From the NCBI RefSeq assembly GCF_000152805.1, contig NZ_AAMT01000013.1, positions 42,929 to 106,928 on the forward strand: a stretch of DNA of 64,000 bases. The letters are read 5' to 3'. Under the pieces are notes generated by a model. The model searched no databases. It was given only the letters and a program-made list of their open reading frames with translations, and was not told the origin of the DNA. The stretch is from Maritimibacter alkaliphilus HTCC2654 (GTDB lineage Bacteria > Pseudomonadota > Alphaproteobacteria > Rhodobacterales > Rhodobacteraceae). A program made the position numbers and the translations under genes. How positions within the stretch are numbered: position 1 is the first letter of the stretch; the number at the start of each line of letters is the position of its first letter. Below, piece after piece: positions 8,105 through 16,058 of this stretch.

Positions 8105-8387
8105 CGACACGATTGGCCTCGCCTGCGAGGGCAAGCTCAGCGAAAGCGACCTGAAACGGATGCACGCCCTGCTTCATGAGCGCCTGCAAGAGACAAGTAA
8201 GCCCGGCCTGGTTCTCGATCTCACGAGGTTCGAAGGCTACGATGGGCCGTCCGCTCTGCTCGAAGATCTGAAAATCGACACAGCCCATAGGAATGACTTC
8301 CGCCGCGTCGCTGTGGTGGGCGAAGGGGCTTTGTTGGAGTGGGGAACCAGGTTCGCCGACGTGCTGACCACGGCAGAACTCCGTTAG
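8076..8387 (+). CDS. STAS/SpoIIAA-like protein, ended early by an in-frame amber codon
   Basis: 103 residues from the ATG at 8076 (GAGGAGG upstream), overlapping the CDF gene by 29 nt. Sequence such as GLVLDLTRFEGYDG and FRRVAVVGEGA matches the SpoIIAA-like/STAS family. The frame stops at TAG (8385-8387) after TAELR, but then continues in the same frame with FDPAEMKAAIAWASER to a TAG at 8436-8438. That continuation looks like the usual C-terminus of the family, so the first TAG is probably a nonsense mutation of a Tyr codon. The truncated protein would lack the last helix. Confidence 0.8.
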   Translation: MFTETLTAHDDTIGLACEGKLSESDLKRMHALLHERLQETSKPGLVLDLTRFEGYDGPSALLEDLKIDTAHRNDFRRVAVVGEGALLEWGTRFADVLTTAELR

Positions 8388-8547
8388 TTCGACCCGGCGG
8401 AAATGAAGGCGGCAATCGCCTGGGCAAGTGAAAGGTAGAGTAGCTTTCAATCAGATGCCTTCGCAGAAGACAGCATCTGTTCGAAACCATAAACAAAAGA
8501 ACTACAGCAGTTGCGAGACCCAAGAGCAATCCGAAAGTTCTGAACAT
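8221..8547 (-). CDS. Possible small membrane protein (weak)
   Basis: An ATG at 8547 follows AAAGGAG by 5 nt and opens with one clear hydrophobic helix (residues 4-21) then a basic segment. The 3' half runs antisense through the STAS gene and looks non-coding, so any real product is probably the first 30-50 residues. The ribosome site lies in a perfect 7-bp hairpin (CTCCTTT CGC AAAGGAG, 8553-8569) that could mask it. I do not recognise a family. Confidence 0.2.
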   Translation of the reverse strand: MFRTFGLLLGLATAVVLLFMVSNRCCLLRRHLIESYSTFHLPRRLPPSFPPGRTNGVLPWSARRRTWFPTPTKPLRPPQRRGGSHSYGLCRFSDLRAERTAHRSLRTS

Positions 8548-8672
8548 GGTCGCTCCTTTCGCAAAGGAGTAACTTTGGTACGGTGGCACTGCCCTTGCCG
8601 GGGCATTATCAAATCGTAATGTTTTAGCGGCTCAGGGCGCCAGTTGGTTAACATAAACTTCATTATGCGACT

Positions 8673-8707
8673 TTATACTTAGCGTTGCGATAGTATATTA
8701 TTGTATG
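8673..8707 (+). promoter_or_regulatory. Transfer-region operator-like site A
   Basis: AT-rich segment 34-68 nt before the gene at 8741, containing TATACTTAGCGTTGC (8674-8688) and TTGCGATAGTATATT (8685-8699). Both words recur in front of the gene at 10786 and in front of mobC. Probable promoter with bound regulator. Confidence 0.5.
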
Positions 8708-8740
8708 TATGCTGAACTCCTATCACGGAGGCTCCACAGC

Positions 8741-9436
8741 ATGCGCCATTTACTCAAGAAGCTCCTCCCCTCGGTCGCAGTCGCTTTGACCGTGACAGGT
8801 TCTTCGCTGCCAATACCCGCCCGCGCGCAGACATACCCGATCGATTGCGCGATCCTTTTGTGCCTGTCTGGCGGCTGGCCTGCTTCCGTCCCTTGCGCCC
8901 GAGCCCGCGCCGAATTTATCCGGCGGATTACACCTTGGCCGGTCGAACCACCGCTGCAAATCTGGCGCTGTCCCATGGGCGCCTCCTACGAGAACGATCG
9001 GTTACAAAACAACGCTGGCGGCATCTTTGAAGCCTTGTACCGAACCGACAGCCGTCGACCGCTTCAATCCTTGCCAGTAGATAATCTCGTTCCCACCGAC
9101 CTCGCCCTGCGGCTCGTTCAGGACCGCGCGGACATCGATATCAGCGGGCCAGAGTTCAATTTCGTGCGGTCCATCCGCGTCTTCGATGTACGGTATGCAC
9201 GACAGCACGAGTCCGGGCGCGATGGGGATTGTAACCGAAGCGCGACCGTGGTCCTCGGCACCTACGGGACCCAAGGCGATTTCTCATGGCAGCGATCTTC
9301 GATAACTGCCCTGCCCGAGGCCCATGTGGGACTTGAACGTTGGGGCGAGCATTGCCCTGGCATTTACCACCGATCCGTCTTCGTCGATTGGCGTGACTAT
9401 GACGGCAACTACGGGTTCGAGCAGGTGAACTACTGA
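8741..9436 (+). CDS. Secreted protein of unknown function at the start of the transfer region
   Basis: 231 residues from the ATG at 8741 (GGAGG nine nt upstream; an in-frame ATG at 8705 lacks a site). A clear signal peptide ends PARAQT. The mature N-terminus is Cys-rich: YPIDCAILLCLSGGWP, VPCARAR and IWRCPMG, suggesting disulfides. I recognise no named domain. Similar secreted proteins commonly open VirB clusters on Rhodobacterales plasmids (recollection, unchecked), so a role in conjugation is plausible but unproven. Confidence 0.75.
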   Translation: MRHLLKKLLPSVAVALTVTGSSLPIPARAQTYPIDCAILLCLSGGWPASVPCARARAEFIRRITPWPVEPPLQIWRCPMGASYENDRLQNNAGGIFEALYRTDSRRPLQSLPVDNLVPTDLALRLVQDRADIDISGPEFNFVRSIRVFDVRYARQHESGRDGDCNRSATVVLGTYGTQGDFSWQRSSITALPEAHVGLERWGEHCPGIYHRSVFVDWRDYDGNYGFEQVNY

Positions 9437-9556
9437 CCTGCCGCTACGTAGATTTGTCATGGAAGACGGCTTCTTTGGCTTGCACGACCGCACCGCATAC
9501 GCTTCGCGGTCCACATGCTGTTTGGCGTTTAGGCAAACACCGCGGGTTCGCTCTGT

Positions 9557-9784
9557 TCACCCGTCGTCGCTTCTTCCGATCCTCGTCAGCGCATCGAAGT
9601 CGATTTCTTGCTTCTGTTCGTCACTTATATCCGGCCGGGTTTCCGATACCGGCTGGGGCCCTTGGACGTCCCACATCACCGCATGTGAGCCTGTCCTCCA
9701 GCGATAAACCCAACCAACAACACTGCACCCATCGGTCCCGATCAGATTGGCGATCGCGACGCCCTCACCCTTATCTTCGTTCAC
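9557..9784 (-). CDS. Small hypothetical protein
   Basis: 75 residues starting with GTG at 9784; a weak AGGAAG lies 11 nt upstream. The composition is protein-like (mixed acidic and hydrophobic, with GWVYRWRTG in the middle), and opposite-strand frames here look like shadows. No domain recognised and no signal peptide. It sits in the same direction as the XRE regulator gene, 169 nt downstream of it. Confidence 0.5.
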   Translation of the reverse strand: MNEDKGEGVAIANLIGTDGCSVVGWVYRWRTGSHAVMWDVQGPQPVSETRPDISDEQKQEIDFDALTRIGRSDDG

Positions 9785-9953
9785 TGTTTACTGGCTTCCT
9801 GCACTGCGGCGCTGCGAATTGCGGCGTGGGGTTGCAGAGCGTTCACTACGACCGCGCGCCGGGCTTCTTTGATGTTGGCTAACTGGTCCTCGATGAGGAA
9901 ATGATCATCAGACCGGGAAAGTGGGTTCCCGTGTTCTCAACAATTCATTGGCT

Positions 9954-10211
9954 TCAAATCCTGTGGTCGGGCTCCGTGGCGGCTTCAACGATCGCCAGAA
10001 CCTCGAACGGGTCAAAGCCGATGGCGCACGCCAAGACGACCAGCTCGACAACGTCGACCCGGCGCTGGCCGCTCTCAAGGCGGGCAATAAGGGACTGGTG
10101 GCATCTGAGCCTGTCTGCCAGGTCTTTCTGACCAAGGCCCGCTTTGACACGGGCGTCGACCAACGCCTGACAGAGTGCCACTTGTCCCTTGCTTCTGATT
10201 GTCTTTGCCAC
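9954..10211 (-). CDS. XRE family helix-turn-helix regulator
   Basis: 85 residues, essentially one Cro/C1-type HTH: LGQKDLADRLRCHQSLIARL followed by ESGQRRVDVVELV. It starts at GTG 10211, just behind a perfect 7-bp inverted repeat (10213-10233) that covers its ribosome site, so autoregulation is likely. As the only small regulator in the transfer region it is the best candidate to control the virB and mob promoters. Confidence 0.85.
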   Translation of the reverse strand: MAKTIRSKGQVALCQALVDARVKAGLGQKDLADRLRCHQSLIARLESGQRRVDVVELVVLACAIGFDPFEVLAIVEAATEPDHRI

Positions 10212-10212
10212 G

Positions 10213-10233
10213 CGTCACATACCTTTTGTGACG
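10213..10233. promoter_or_regulatory. Inverted repeat at the XRE gene start (operator)
   Basis: Perfect arms CGTCACA and TGTGACG separated by 7 bp, one base before the GTG start of the XRE gene and covering its AAAGG ribosome site. A 21-bp dyad of this size is typical of a Cro-type dimer site. Confidence 0.6.
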
Positions 10234-10335
10234 TCGCTAGCGGATGAAATCTGTTATCTAAAAAGTAGATATATGAGGGTGTTATCGGCGTCTGGTTTCC
10301 ATGGGCTGCAAGTCTGATGCTCCCGAGGTTGCCCA

Positions 10336-10656
10336 TCAATCCCCTACCAATTGCAGGAACCGGCCATATTCCTCGCTGACTTCGCGCGCTTCCTCGAAGG
10401 CGCGGGCCCGTTCACCGTCGAGGCAACGGAAGTAGCTCTGGATATCCTGAATGTAATCTTCGAAGTCGCCGCGGATGATATCCGCATAGTCCCGCGCGGC
10501 CTGCGAATCGCTTGGCAGGAAAGGACGGGATGGCGCAAAGCAGGATTCCGCCAAAACCGGCCCAGGAACGCAGATCAGAAGGGCCATAGCTTGCAATGGG
10601 AGCAGGCATGTCAACCTTGGGTTTCTCAAACCTGTTATCTCCTTGATCGCGGACAC
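10336..10656 (-). CDS. Small secreted protein of unknown function
   Basis: 106 residues. A hydrophobic signal segment (LPLQAMALLICVPGPVLAES, about residues 19-38) is followed by an acidic, helical mature part containing DIIRGDFEDYIQDIQSYFRC. Two cysteines remain in the mature protein. It is transcribed divergently from the gene at 10786 across the site at 10699-10737. No family recognised; small helical periplasmic proteins of this kind are common in VirB loci. Confidence 0.65.
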   Translation of the reverse strand: MSAIKEITGLRNPRLTCLLPLQAMALLICVPGPVLAESCFAPSRPFLPSDSQAARDYADIIRGDFEDYIQDIQSYFRCLDGERARAFEEAREVSEEYGRFLQLVGD

Positions 10657-10698
10657 TGGCCGTGACTAGTGTTTGCGTAACCAAACTACAGCCAAAGC

Positions 10699-10737
10699 AC
10701 GATATTACATCTTGCGGTTGATAATATACTATCGTAA
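10699..10737. promoter_or_regulatory. Transfer-region operator-like site B (divergent)
   Basis: Contains the complement of TTACGATAGTATATT at 10723-10737, differing from site A by one base, plus ACGATATTACAT at 10699-10710. It lies between the divergent genes at 10656 (leftward) and 10786 (rightward, leading into virB). Confidence 0.5.
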
Positions 10738-10785
10738 CTCTGGGCTTCAAGTAGGAATGCCTGGGGTCGCGCCATTGGAGAAAGC

Positions 10786-11166
10786 GTGAGCCGGGCCATG
10801 AACTGGGACATCGAAGCACCAAATGTGGTTACGGAAGCCAGGTTCCGCGAACTCGTGGAAAGCGGCTATAGCGCAGAAATCCTGTGCCAAGAGTCGGCAC
10901 ACAAGAAAGGCCCCAGCTATTACGGGGTCTGGATCATGCGTGTTGTCTCTGATGACGGGGTGGAAAAGCTCCTCGTCACCGCCCGCACGCGGACGACCTA
11001 CAACGATATCAAGATCCGCGAGTTCAAGACGATCTCCGGCGTGGTGTCTTTCTTCATTGGCCTTGGTTTTGCGCATGTCGACCTGCCGCTTGAGGCGGGG
11101 ACAAGCCGTACGCACAAATTTGCGCCGCCAGACAAAGCCCCATCAGACAAGGGCGCTGGCAGCTAA
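10786..11166 (+). CDS. Hypothetical protein leading the virB operon
   Basis: 126 residues from GTG 10786 (GGAG 5 nt upstream). Soluble, no signal peptide. The middle reads [20 protein letters not shown] and [19 protein letters not shown], suggesting a small alpha/beta protein. It overlaps the start of the VirB1-like gene. No named family recognised. Position suggests a cytoplasmic accessory or regulator of the secretion operon. Confidence 0.75.
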   Translation: MSRAMNWDIEAPNVVTEARFRELVESGYSAEILCQESAHKKGPSYYGVWIMRVVSDDGVEKLLVTARTRTTYNDIKIREFKTISGVVSFFIGLGFAHVDLPLEAGTSRTHKFAPPDKAPSDKGAGS

Positions 11167-11824
11167 CCTCGTCTGTCTCTGGCTGGTCGCAGCACCTGCC
11201 TCAGCGCAAATGGTCCTGGTCATGGAGAGCGACGGCTCCCTGACCCCGTCCCGCTCTCAGAGCAGCTTTGCTCGAAACTACAATGAAGGGATTGGTCAGA
11301 GTTCGGCCTCCGATGGGATCGCGATCTTCGGCGAGGTAGAGGCCGAGCAAGAGGGCGTCCAAGTCGCGGCCCTTGCCCGCCCGACTCCCCTGCCCCGCGC
11401 CGATGTCCTCTCCGGGATTCAGACCACGGCCTTGCGCTATGCCGGCCATCCCGGCCTGCGTCGCGCGGGGCTTTCCGTGACGGATTGGCTGGCTCTCTAT
11501 AGGGCCAATATCGAGGTTGAGAGCGCCTACCGCCAGGATACGATTTCAAGTGCAGGTGCCATTGGCCTTGGTCAATTGATGCCAGCGACGGCGCGTAATC
11601 TGGGCGTCGACCCGCGTGATCCGCTGCAGAACCTCGACGGCTCCGCCCGCTACCTCGCGATGATGCTGGATACGTTCGGCGATCCGCGCCTTGCCCTCGC
11701 AGCATACAACGCCGGACCCGATGCGGTCCGCCAGTATGGCGGCATTCCCCCCTACCGAGAAACCCAGAACCACGTGGCCCGCGTCATGGCCGTCGTAGCC
11801 CGATTGGAAGGATCAAATTCATGA
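11120..11824 (+). CDS. virB1: VirB1-like lytic transglycosylase
   Basis: 234 residues if started at TTG 11120; an in-frame ATG at 11078 is the alternative. Either start leads into a signal peptide ending APASAQ. The C-terminal half is a Slt-type domain: catalytic Glu in [11 protein letters not shown], then [13 protein letters not shown], then [12 protein letters not shown] and [10 protein letters not shown]. It cuts peptidoglycan glycan strands to let the secretion channel assemble. The following pilin gene overlaps its stop by 4 nt. Confidence 0.85.
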   Translation: MRRQTKPHQTRALAANLVCLWLVAAPASAQMVLVMESDGSLTPSRSQSSFARNYNEGIGQSSASDGIAIFGEVEAEQEGVQVAALARPTPLPRADVLSGIQTTALRYAGHPGLRRAGLSVTDWLALYRANIEVESAYRQDTISSAGAIGLGQLMPATARNLGVDPRDPLQNLDGSARYLAMMLDTFGDPRLALAAYNAGPDAVRQYGGIPPYRETQNHVARVMAVVARLEGSNS

Positions 11825-12114
11825 GACAGATTTCAAGCCTATTCGTCGCCTCGCTGGCGCTCTTCCTGGTCATTGCCGAACCCGCCCTTGCGCAAAGCAT
11901 CGACCTCTCGCCGATCCAGAGCCTGTTGCAGGGGATCGTTGATGCGTTGACCGGCCCGCTTGGTGTTGTGATCGCGACGCTCGCCGTGCTGGGCGTCTTC
12001 CTCAGCTGGTTCTTCAACATTATCGATCTGCGCCAGGCACTCTGGGTTCTCGTCGGCATCGCAGGCGTCGCCGCTGCCCCCACCATCGTTGCCGCGGTTT
12101 TCGCCGGTGGCTGA
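11821..12114 (+). CDS. virB2: TrbC/VirB2 family pilin
   Basis: 97 residues: a signal peptide ending PALAQS and two hydrophobic helices separated by a short loop, the shape of VirB2/TrbC pilins. The subunits are cleaved and assembled into the conjugative pilus. The gene overlaps its neighbours on both sides (ATGA with virB1, GTGGCTGA with virB3). Confidence 0.9.
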   Translation: MRQISSLFVASLALFLVIAEPALAQSIDLSPIQSLLQGIVDALTGPLGVVIATLAVLGVFLSWFFNIIDLRQALWVLVGIAGVAAAPTIVAAVFAGG

Positions 12115-12385
12115 GCGCTCGCCTCTCTTTCTCGGCCTCGTGCGCCCGCCGAAGCTTCTGGGCCTGCCGATCATGTACGCGATGGTCTGGCTCTTCGGCT
12201 CGGTTCTGCTCTTCGTATGGGTCCAGCACATCGCGGTGCTTGGCGTGGCCGCCCTGCTGTACCCGGTGCTTTGGAAGGCAGCGGATTGGGATCCACGCTT
12301 CATCGACGTGATGATGACGGCCCTGCAGGAGACACCGCCCACGCGCAACAGGTCCATCCATGGCGGGGACAGCTATGCCCCGTGA
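12107..12385 (+). CDS. virB3: VirB3 family inner-membrane protein
   Basis: 92 residues from GTG 12107, chosen because it overlaps the virB2 stop. The VirB3 hallmarks are present: an N-terminal PLFLGLVRPPKLLG segment followed by two adjacent membrane helices. It anchors the VirB4 ATPase, encoded immediately downstream, to the inner membrane. Confidence 0.88.
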   Translation: MAERSPLFLGLVRPPKLLGLPIMYAMVWLFGSVLLFVWVQHIAVLGVAALLYPVLWKAADWDPRFIDVMMTALQETPPTRNRSIHGGDSYAP

Positions 12386-14750
12386 TGACGCCCGTGGTGC
12401 TGCGCTCGATGCCCGCACAATGACGCCAGACTGGTATGCGCGCGAGACCCGCCTCGCGCATATGCTGCCCTATGTAAGCCTCGTCGACGACCAGACCGTG
12501 CGGACCCGGGTGAACGAACTCTTCCGCTGCATTCGGCTCGAGGGGATCAACAGCTACACGACCGACGATGCCTATCTCGACAAGGTGACGGCGCTTTTTG
12601 CCCGCATCGTCGCGCAGCTCGGGCCGGAATTCAGCTATTACGTCCACAAGGTCTCCAAGGCCATCAAACCTGATCTCGACCCGATCCGTGAGGACAGCTT
12701 CGCAGGCGAGGTGGACCGGCGCTGGCGCGCAAAACTCGAGACCAGCGGGCTGCGCGACAAGACGCTGACGCTCACCGTCATTCACCGTCCGCCCCCGAAA
12801 AGCCTCCTGCCGTTCCTGAGCCGCAGCGCGCCGGACCGACTGAAGGAGGAGACCCGCAAACGCCTGCAGCGCCTCGGTGAGGCCGTGAACGTCTTCCTCT
12901 CGGGGCTTACCGAGCTCAAGCCGCGCCTGCTGTCAGCAGGATCGGGAGAGTTGGTGGGATTTTTGGGCGCGCTGAACACGGGCACCGAGCTGCCGCTCTA
13001 CCCGGCCAACACCTACGGCTTTCTGTCCTTCAACGTCGCCAATACCCGCGTGACGTTTCACGGCGACCATTTCGAGCTCTCCGAGGGCGTCGTGGGCCAC
13101 CGCTACGGCAAGAGCTTCACCATCGGAGAATACTCGGAAGGCACCTCCTGCACCATGTTCGACATGCTGAACCTGCCAGTCGACATGATCGTGACGCACT
13201 CCTTCACGCCGATCAATTCGAACCTCATGGCGGGCCGCATCAAGCGGCAAAAGCGCCAGATGCAGGCGAGCCAGGACGCCGCCCTATCGCTTATGGAAGC
13301 GCTCGACATCGCCGCCGATGATCTGGAGGCCAAACGCCAGAGCTTCGGTGAGCACCACATGGTCGTGACGATCTTCTGCGAAACGCTCGAAGAGCTGCAG
13401 ACGCTCAGCGCCGAGATCGTGAATGCCGCCGCGACCGAGGGCGTGAAAATGATCGGCGAGCGGGTCGCCGCAAAGGCCCATTACCTCAGCCAGCACCCCG
13501 GCAACCAGCCCAAGCGTGTCCGCGCGAGCGCCGTCACCAATCGCAACTTCGCGGATTTTGCGGCCTTCCACCGGACGCAGCTCGGCAAACCCGCAGCACT
13601 TACCCCTTGGGGCCGGGTCGTCACTTATTTGCCCACGCCGGAGCAGAGCGCCTACCGGTTTTACTACCACGAGCAGGGCAGCCCGGACAAAGAACCGACC
13701 AGCGGGCATACCCTGATCATGGGTCGGCCCGGGTCGGGCAAATCGGTGCTGTCCGCCTTTCTGATGACGCAAGCCCGTCGCGCAGGCGCGCGGATCTTCG
13801 TCTTCGATTACCGTCTTGGTATGGAGATGGCGGTCCGCGCCAATGGCGGGCGCTACGCGTCCCTGAACGCCGGTCAGCCCACGGGCCTCAACCCGCTCTG
13901 GACCGAGACCGATGCGCGCGGCACCGCCTGGCTCTCGGACTGGCTTGCCACCCTGCTCTACCGCGCCGACAAGCCGCTCACTCCTGCCCAGACCAATCGC
14001 ATCCAGGAAGTCGTGCGCCAGAACGCGCAGGCCACAAACCCGGCCCTGCGGAACTGGCGGGATTTCGCATCGCTTTTTGTGTCCACCGACGATGGCGGCG
14101 ATCTGCACCAGCGCCTGCTCGAATGGACCGAGGACGGCCGCTATGGCTGGATCTTCGGGCAGAGCCTCGAGGACACGTTCTCGCTCAAGGGCGATGTGGT
14201 GGGCTTCGATCTGACCGGCATTCTCGACAGCGAGGCCGACAAGGAACGGATGGCGGTCCTGTCCTATCTCTTCCGCCGGGTCGAGCGCGAAATCGAGGAC
14301 CGCCGCCCCACCATCATCGTGATCGACGAGGCCTGGAAGGCCCTCGATAACGCGTATTTCGCCGAGCGGCTGTCGAACTGGCTGGTGACAGCGCGCAAAC
14401 AGAACACGGTCGCGGTGATGATGACGCAATACGCAAGCCAGCTCGAGCGCACCCGGACCGGCAAGACCATCATCGAGGCGGTGCCGACGCAGATCCTGCT
14501 CCCCAATATCCGCGCGCAGCCAGCGGACTACGCCATGCTGAACCTCACGGAGAAGGAGCTCGATGTCCTTCTCAACACGGGCAGCAACAGCCGCTTGGCG
14601 CTGATCCGCGACGATCAGGGCTCGATCGTCGTCGATGCCGATCTGAGCGCGCTTGGACCCAATCTCACCATCCTTGGCGGCATGGAAAAGGGCGAAGCGC
14701 TTGTCGGCGCCGATTACCGCGACCGCCCTGATTTCTGGAGGCTTTCATGA
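12375..14750 (+). CDS. virB4: VirB4 family conjugation ATPase
   Basis: 791 residues from ATG 12375 (an ATG at 12360 is also in frame). The N-terminal CagE/TrbE/VirB family domain is followed by an ATPase with Walker A GRPGSGKS (near base 13730) and Walker B IIVIDEAWK (near 14320), then a conserved MTQYASQ segment. It powers pilus biogenesis and substrate transfer. Full length for the family; the gene overlaps virB3 and the lipoprotein gene. Confidence 0.95.
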   Translation: MPRDDARGAALDARTMTPDWYARETRLAHMLPYVSLVDDQTVRTRVNELFRCIRLEGINSYTTDDAYLDKVTALFARIVAQLGPEFSYYVHKVSKAIKPDLDPIREDSFAGEVDRRWRAKLETSGLRDKTLTLTVIHRPPPKSLLPFLSRSAPDRLKEETRKRLQRLGEAVNVFLSGLTELKPRLLSAGSGELVGFLGALNTGTELPLYPANTYGFLSFNVANTRVTFHGDHFELSEGVVGHRYGKSFTIGEYSEGTSCTMFDMLNLPVDMIVTHSFTPINSNLMAGRIKRQKRQMQASQDAALSLMEALDIAADDLEAKRQSFGEHHMVVTIFCETLEELQTLSAEIVNAAATEGVKMIGERVAAKAHYLSQHPGNQPKRVRASAVTNRNFADFAAFHRTQLGKPAALTPWGRVVTYLPTPEQSAYRFYYHEQGSPDKEPTSGHTLIMGRPGSGKSVLSAFLMTQARRAGARIFVFDYRLGMEMAVRANGGRYASLNAGQPTGLNPLWTETDARGTAWLSDWLATLLYRADKPLTPAQTNRIQEVVRQNAQATNPALRNWRDFASLFVSTDDGGDLHQRLLEWTEDGRYGWIFGQSLEDTFSLKGDVVGFDLTGILDSEADKERMAVLSYLFRRVEREIEDRRPTIIVIDEAWKALDNAYFAERLSNWLVTARKQNTVAVMMTQYASQLERTRTGKTIIEAVPTQILLPNIRAQPADYAMLNLTEKELDVLLNTGSNSRLALIRDDQGSIVVDADLSALGPNLTILGGMEKGEALVGADYRDRPDFWRLS

Positions 14751-14914
14751 CCCGTATTTTGATGTTCGTTGCCGCGCTCGGTGCGTTGGCCTCCTGTGCC
14801 CAGTACCAGGAACCGCAGGCCAATTGCTTCACCTTCCTCGCCTCCACGACAGCCATCTCGCCTGATTGCACCTTCACGCCCCTTGGCGCACCGGAGGGCG
14901 ACATTGAAGTCTAG
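14747..14914 (+). CDS. Small lipoprotein (VirB7 position)
   Basis: 55 residues; the ATG overlaps the virB4 stop (ATGA). A short signal peptide ends in the lipobox LASC (Cys 17), so the product is a lipid-anchored peptide of about 39 residues with further cysteines (QANCF, PDCTF). Size and lipobox match VirB7-like core-complex lipoproteins or entry-exclusion lipoproteins. Its place between virB4 and virB5 rather than next to virB8 is unusual, so the VirB7 role is inference. Confidence 0.7.
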   Translation: MTRILMFVAALGALASCAQYQEPQANCFTFLASTTAISPDCTFTPLGAPEGDIEV

Positions 14915-16058
14915 CCTGCCTCATATCCTGGCCCTTTGCCTGCTGCCCGGTCTCGCTTTGTCTCAAGGCGTGCCGACCAATGACAGTGGGCTGACCGCGC
15001 GTGACATCGTCGAGACTGGCGATCGCGAGGCTGACTTGGCCGTTCAGGCCGACAAGCTTGCCGTGCGCGAACTCATTGCCGAGATCGAACGGGAGCAGCT
15101 GGAAACCCTGCAACGCATCCTCGATGCCCAGACCAGCTTCGGCGGTCAGGGCTTGCCGGCTATGGTCTCGGGGCTGGAAAGCGGCAGCGGGGATCCGGCC
15201 CGGTCAGTCGAGGCGGTCTATGGCAATGCCGACATCGACCCCAATCCCGGCGGTGCGCAGATGTTCGGGGATGCGGCGGAAAACATCGAGCAGCTCATTA
15301 TCCGCGTGGCTCAGGAGACCAGCGGCTTTGCCGGCGTTGGCCGCGCGGGCCTCTCCCCGGTCCAATGGCGCGCACTCCTACAGGCGCTGATCTGGCAGGA
15401 AAGCCGTTTCACCATCGGTGCACGCTCTCCCGTCGGCGCCTTTGGCCTCACCCAGATCATGCCCGGTACCGCCAGCGATCTGGGCATCAATCCGGAATAC
15501 TATGACAGCCCTTACCTGCAGGTGCATGGCGGTGCACGCTATCTCGCGACACAGCTCAACACCTTCGACGGCAATATCATCAATGCGCTCGCGGCCTATA
15601 ACGCGGGACCCGGCCGGGTTTTCGAGTATGGCGGCGTGCCACCCTTTCGCGAGACCCAGCACTACGTCCAGGTGATCCCCGAACGCTATAACCTCTATTT
15701 GACCCGTATCGGCGGGATCGAAGCGCTTGGCACGATCGACCCCGCGCTTCTGGCCAATGCCAACCTCTCGCTCACTGGGCACGGCGCGACCTTTTATGGC
15801 AGCAACTCACCCGCCGCGATCAGGCAAGCCGCCCTACGTATTGCGGATATCGTCGAACGGATTTCCGAGACCGAGGATGTGCAGGAGAGCGTTGCGCTCA
15901 ACACTTATGCCCGCGCCGAACTCGTGCGTCTCGTGGCCGCCCGCATCCGGCTTCAGGCCGCCCGCACCCGCGTGCTCTCCGCCGAAGAGCTGGCCCAGGC
16001 CAGCGCCCGCATGGCCGAAGGCGCGTTCATGGATTTTACGATCAGGGAGATTGAATGA
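14904..16058 (+). CDS. Second lytic transglycosylase, with VirB5-like tail
   Basis: 384 residues from TTG 14904 (GGAGG 6 nt upstream), with a signal peptide ending GLALSQG. Residues about 165-290 form a Slt domain: catalytic Glu in LIWQESRFTIGARS, then GLTQIMPGTA and [17 protein letters not shown]. Flanking regions are helical. The C-terminus (ARMAEGAFMDFTI) closely resembles the C-terminus of the adjacent VirB5-like protein (EEQRFMDFTL), so it looks like a transglycosylase inserted in or fused to a VirB5-type scaffold. A second peptidoglycan hydrolase in one secretion operon is uncommon. Confidence 0.85.
   Translation: MKSSLPHILALCLLPGLALSQGVPTNDSGLTARDIVETGDREADLAVQADKLAVRELIAEIEREQLETLQRILDAQTSFGGQGLPAMVSGLESGSGDPARSVEAVYGNADIDPNPGGAQMFGDAAENIEQLIIRVAQETSGFAGVGRAGLSPVQWRALLQALIWQESRFTIGARSPVGAFGLTQIMPGTASDLGINPEYYDSPYLQVHGGARYLATQLNTFDGNIINALAAYNAGPGRVFEYGGVPPFRETQHYVQVIPERYNLYLTRIGGIEALGTIDPALLANANLSLTGHGATFYGSNSPAAIRQAALRIADIVERISETEDVQESVALNTYARAELVRLVAARIRLQAARTRVLSAEELAQASARMAEGAFMDFTIREIE

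Noticed and set aside
13284..14429. 381-codon minus-strand open frame
   Set aside because: Antisense to virB4 with its intact Walker motifs.
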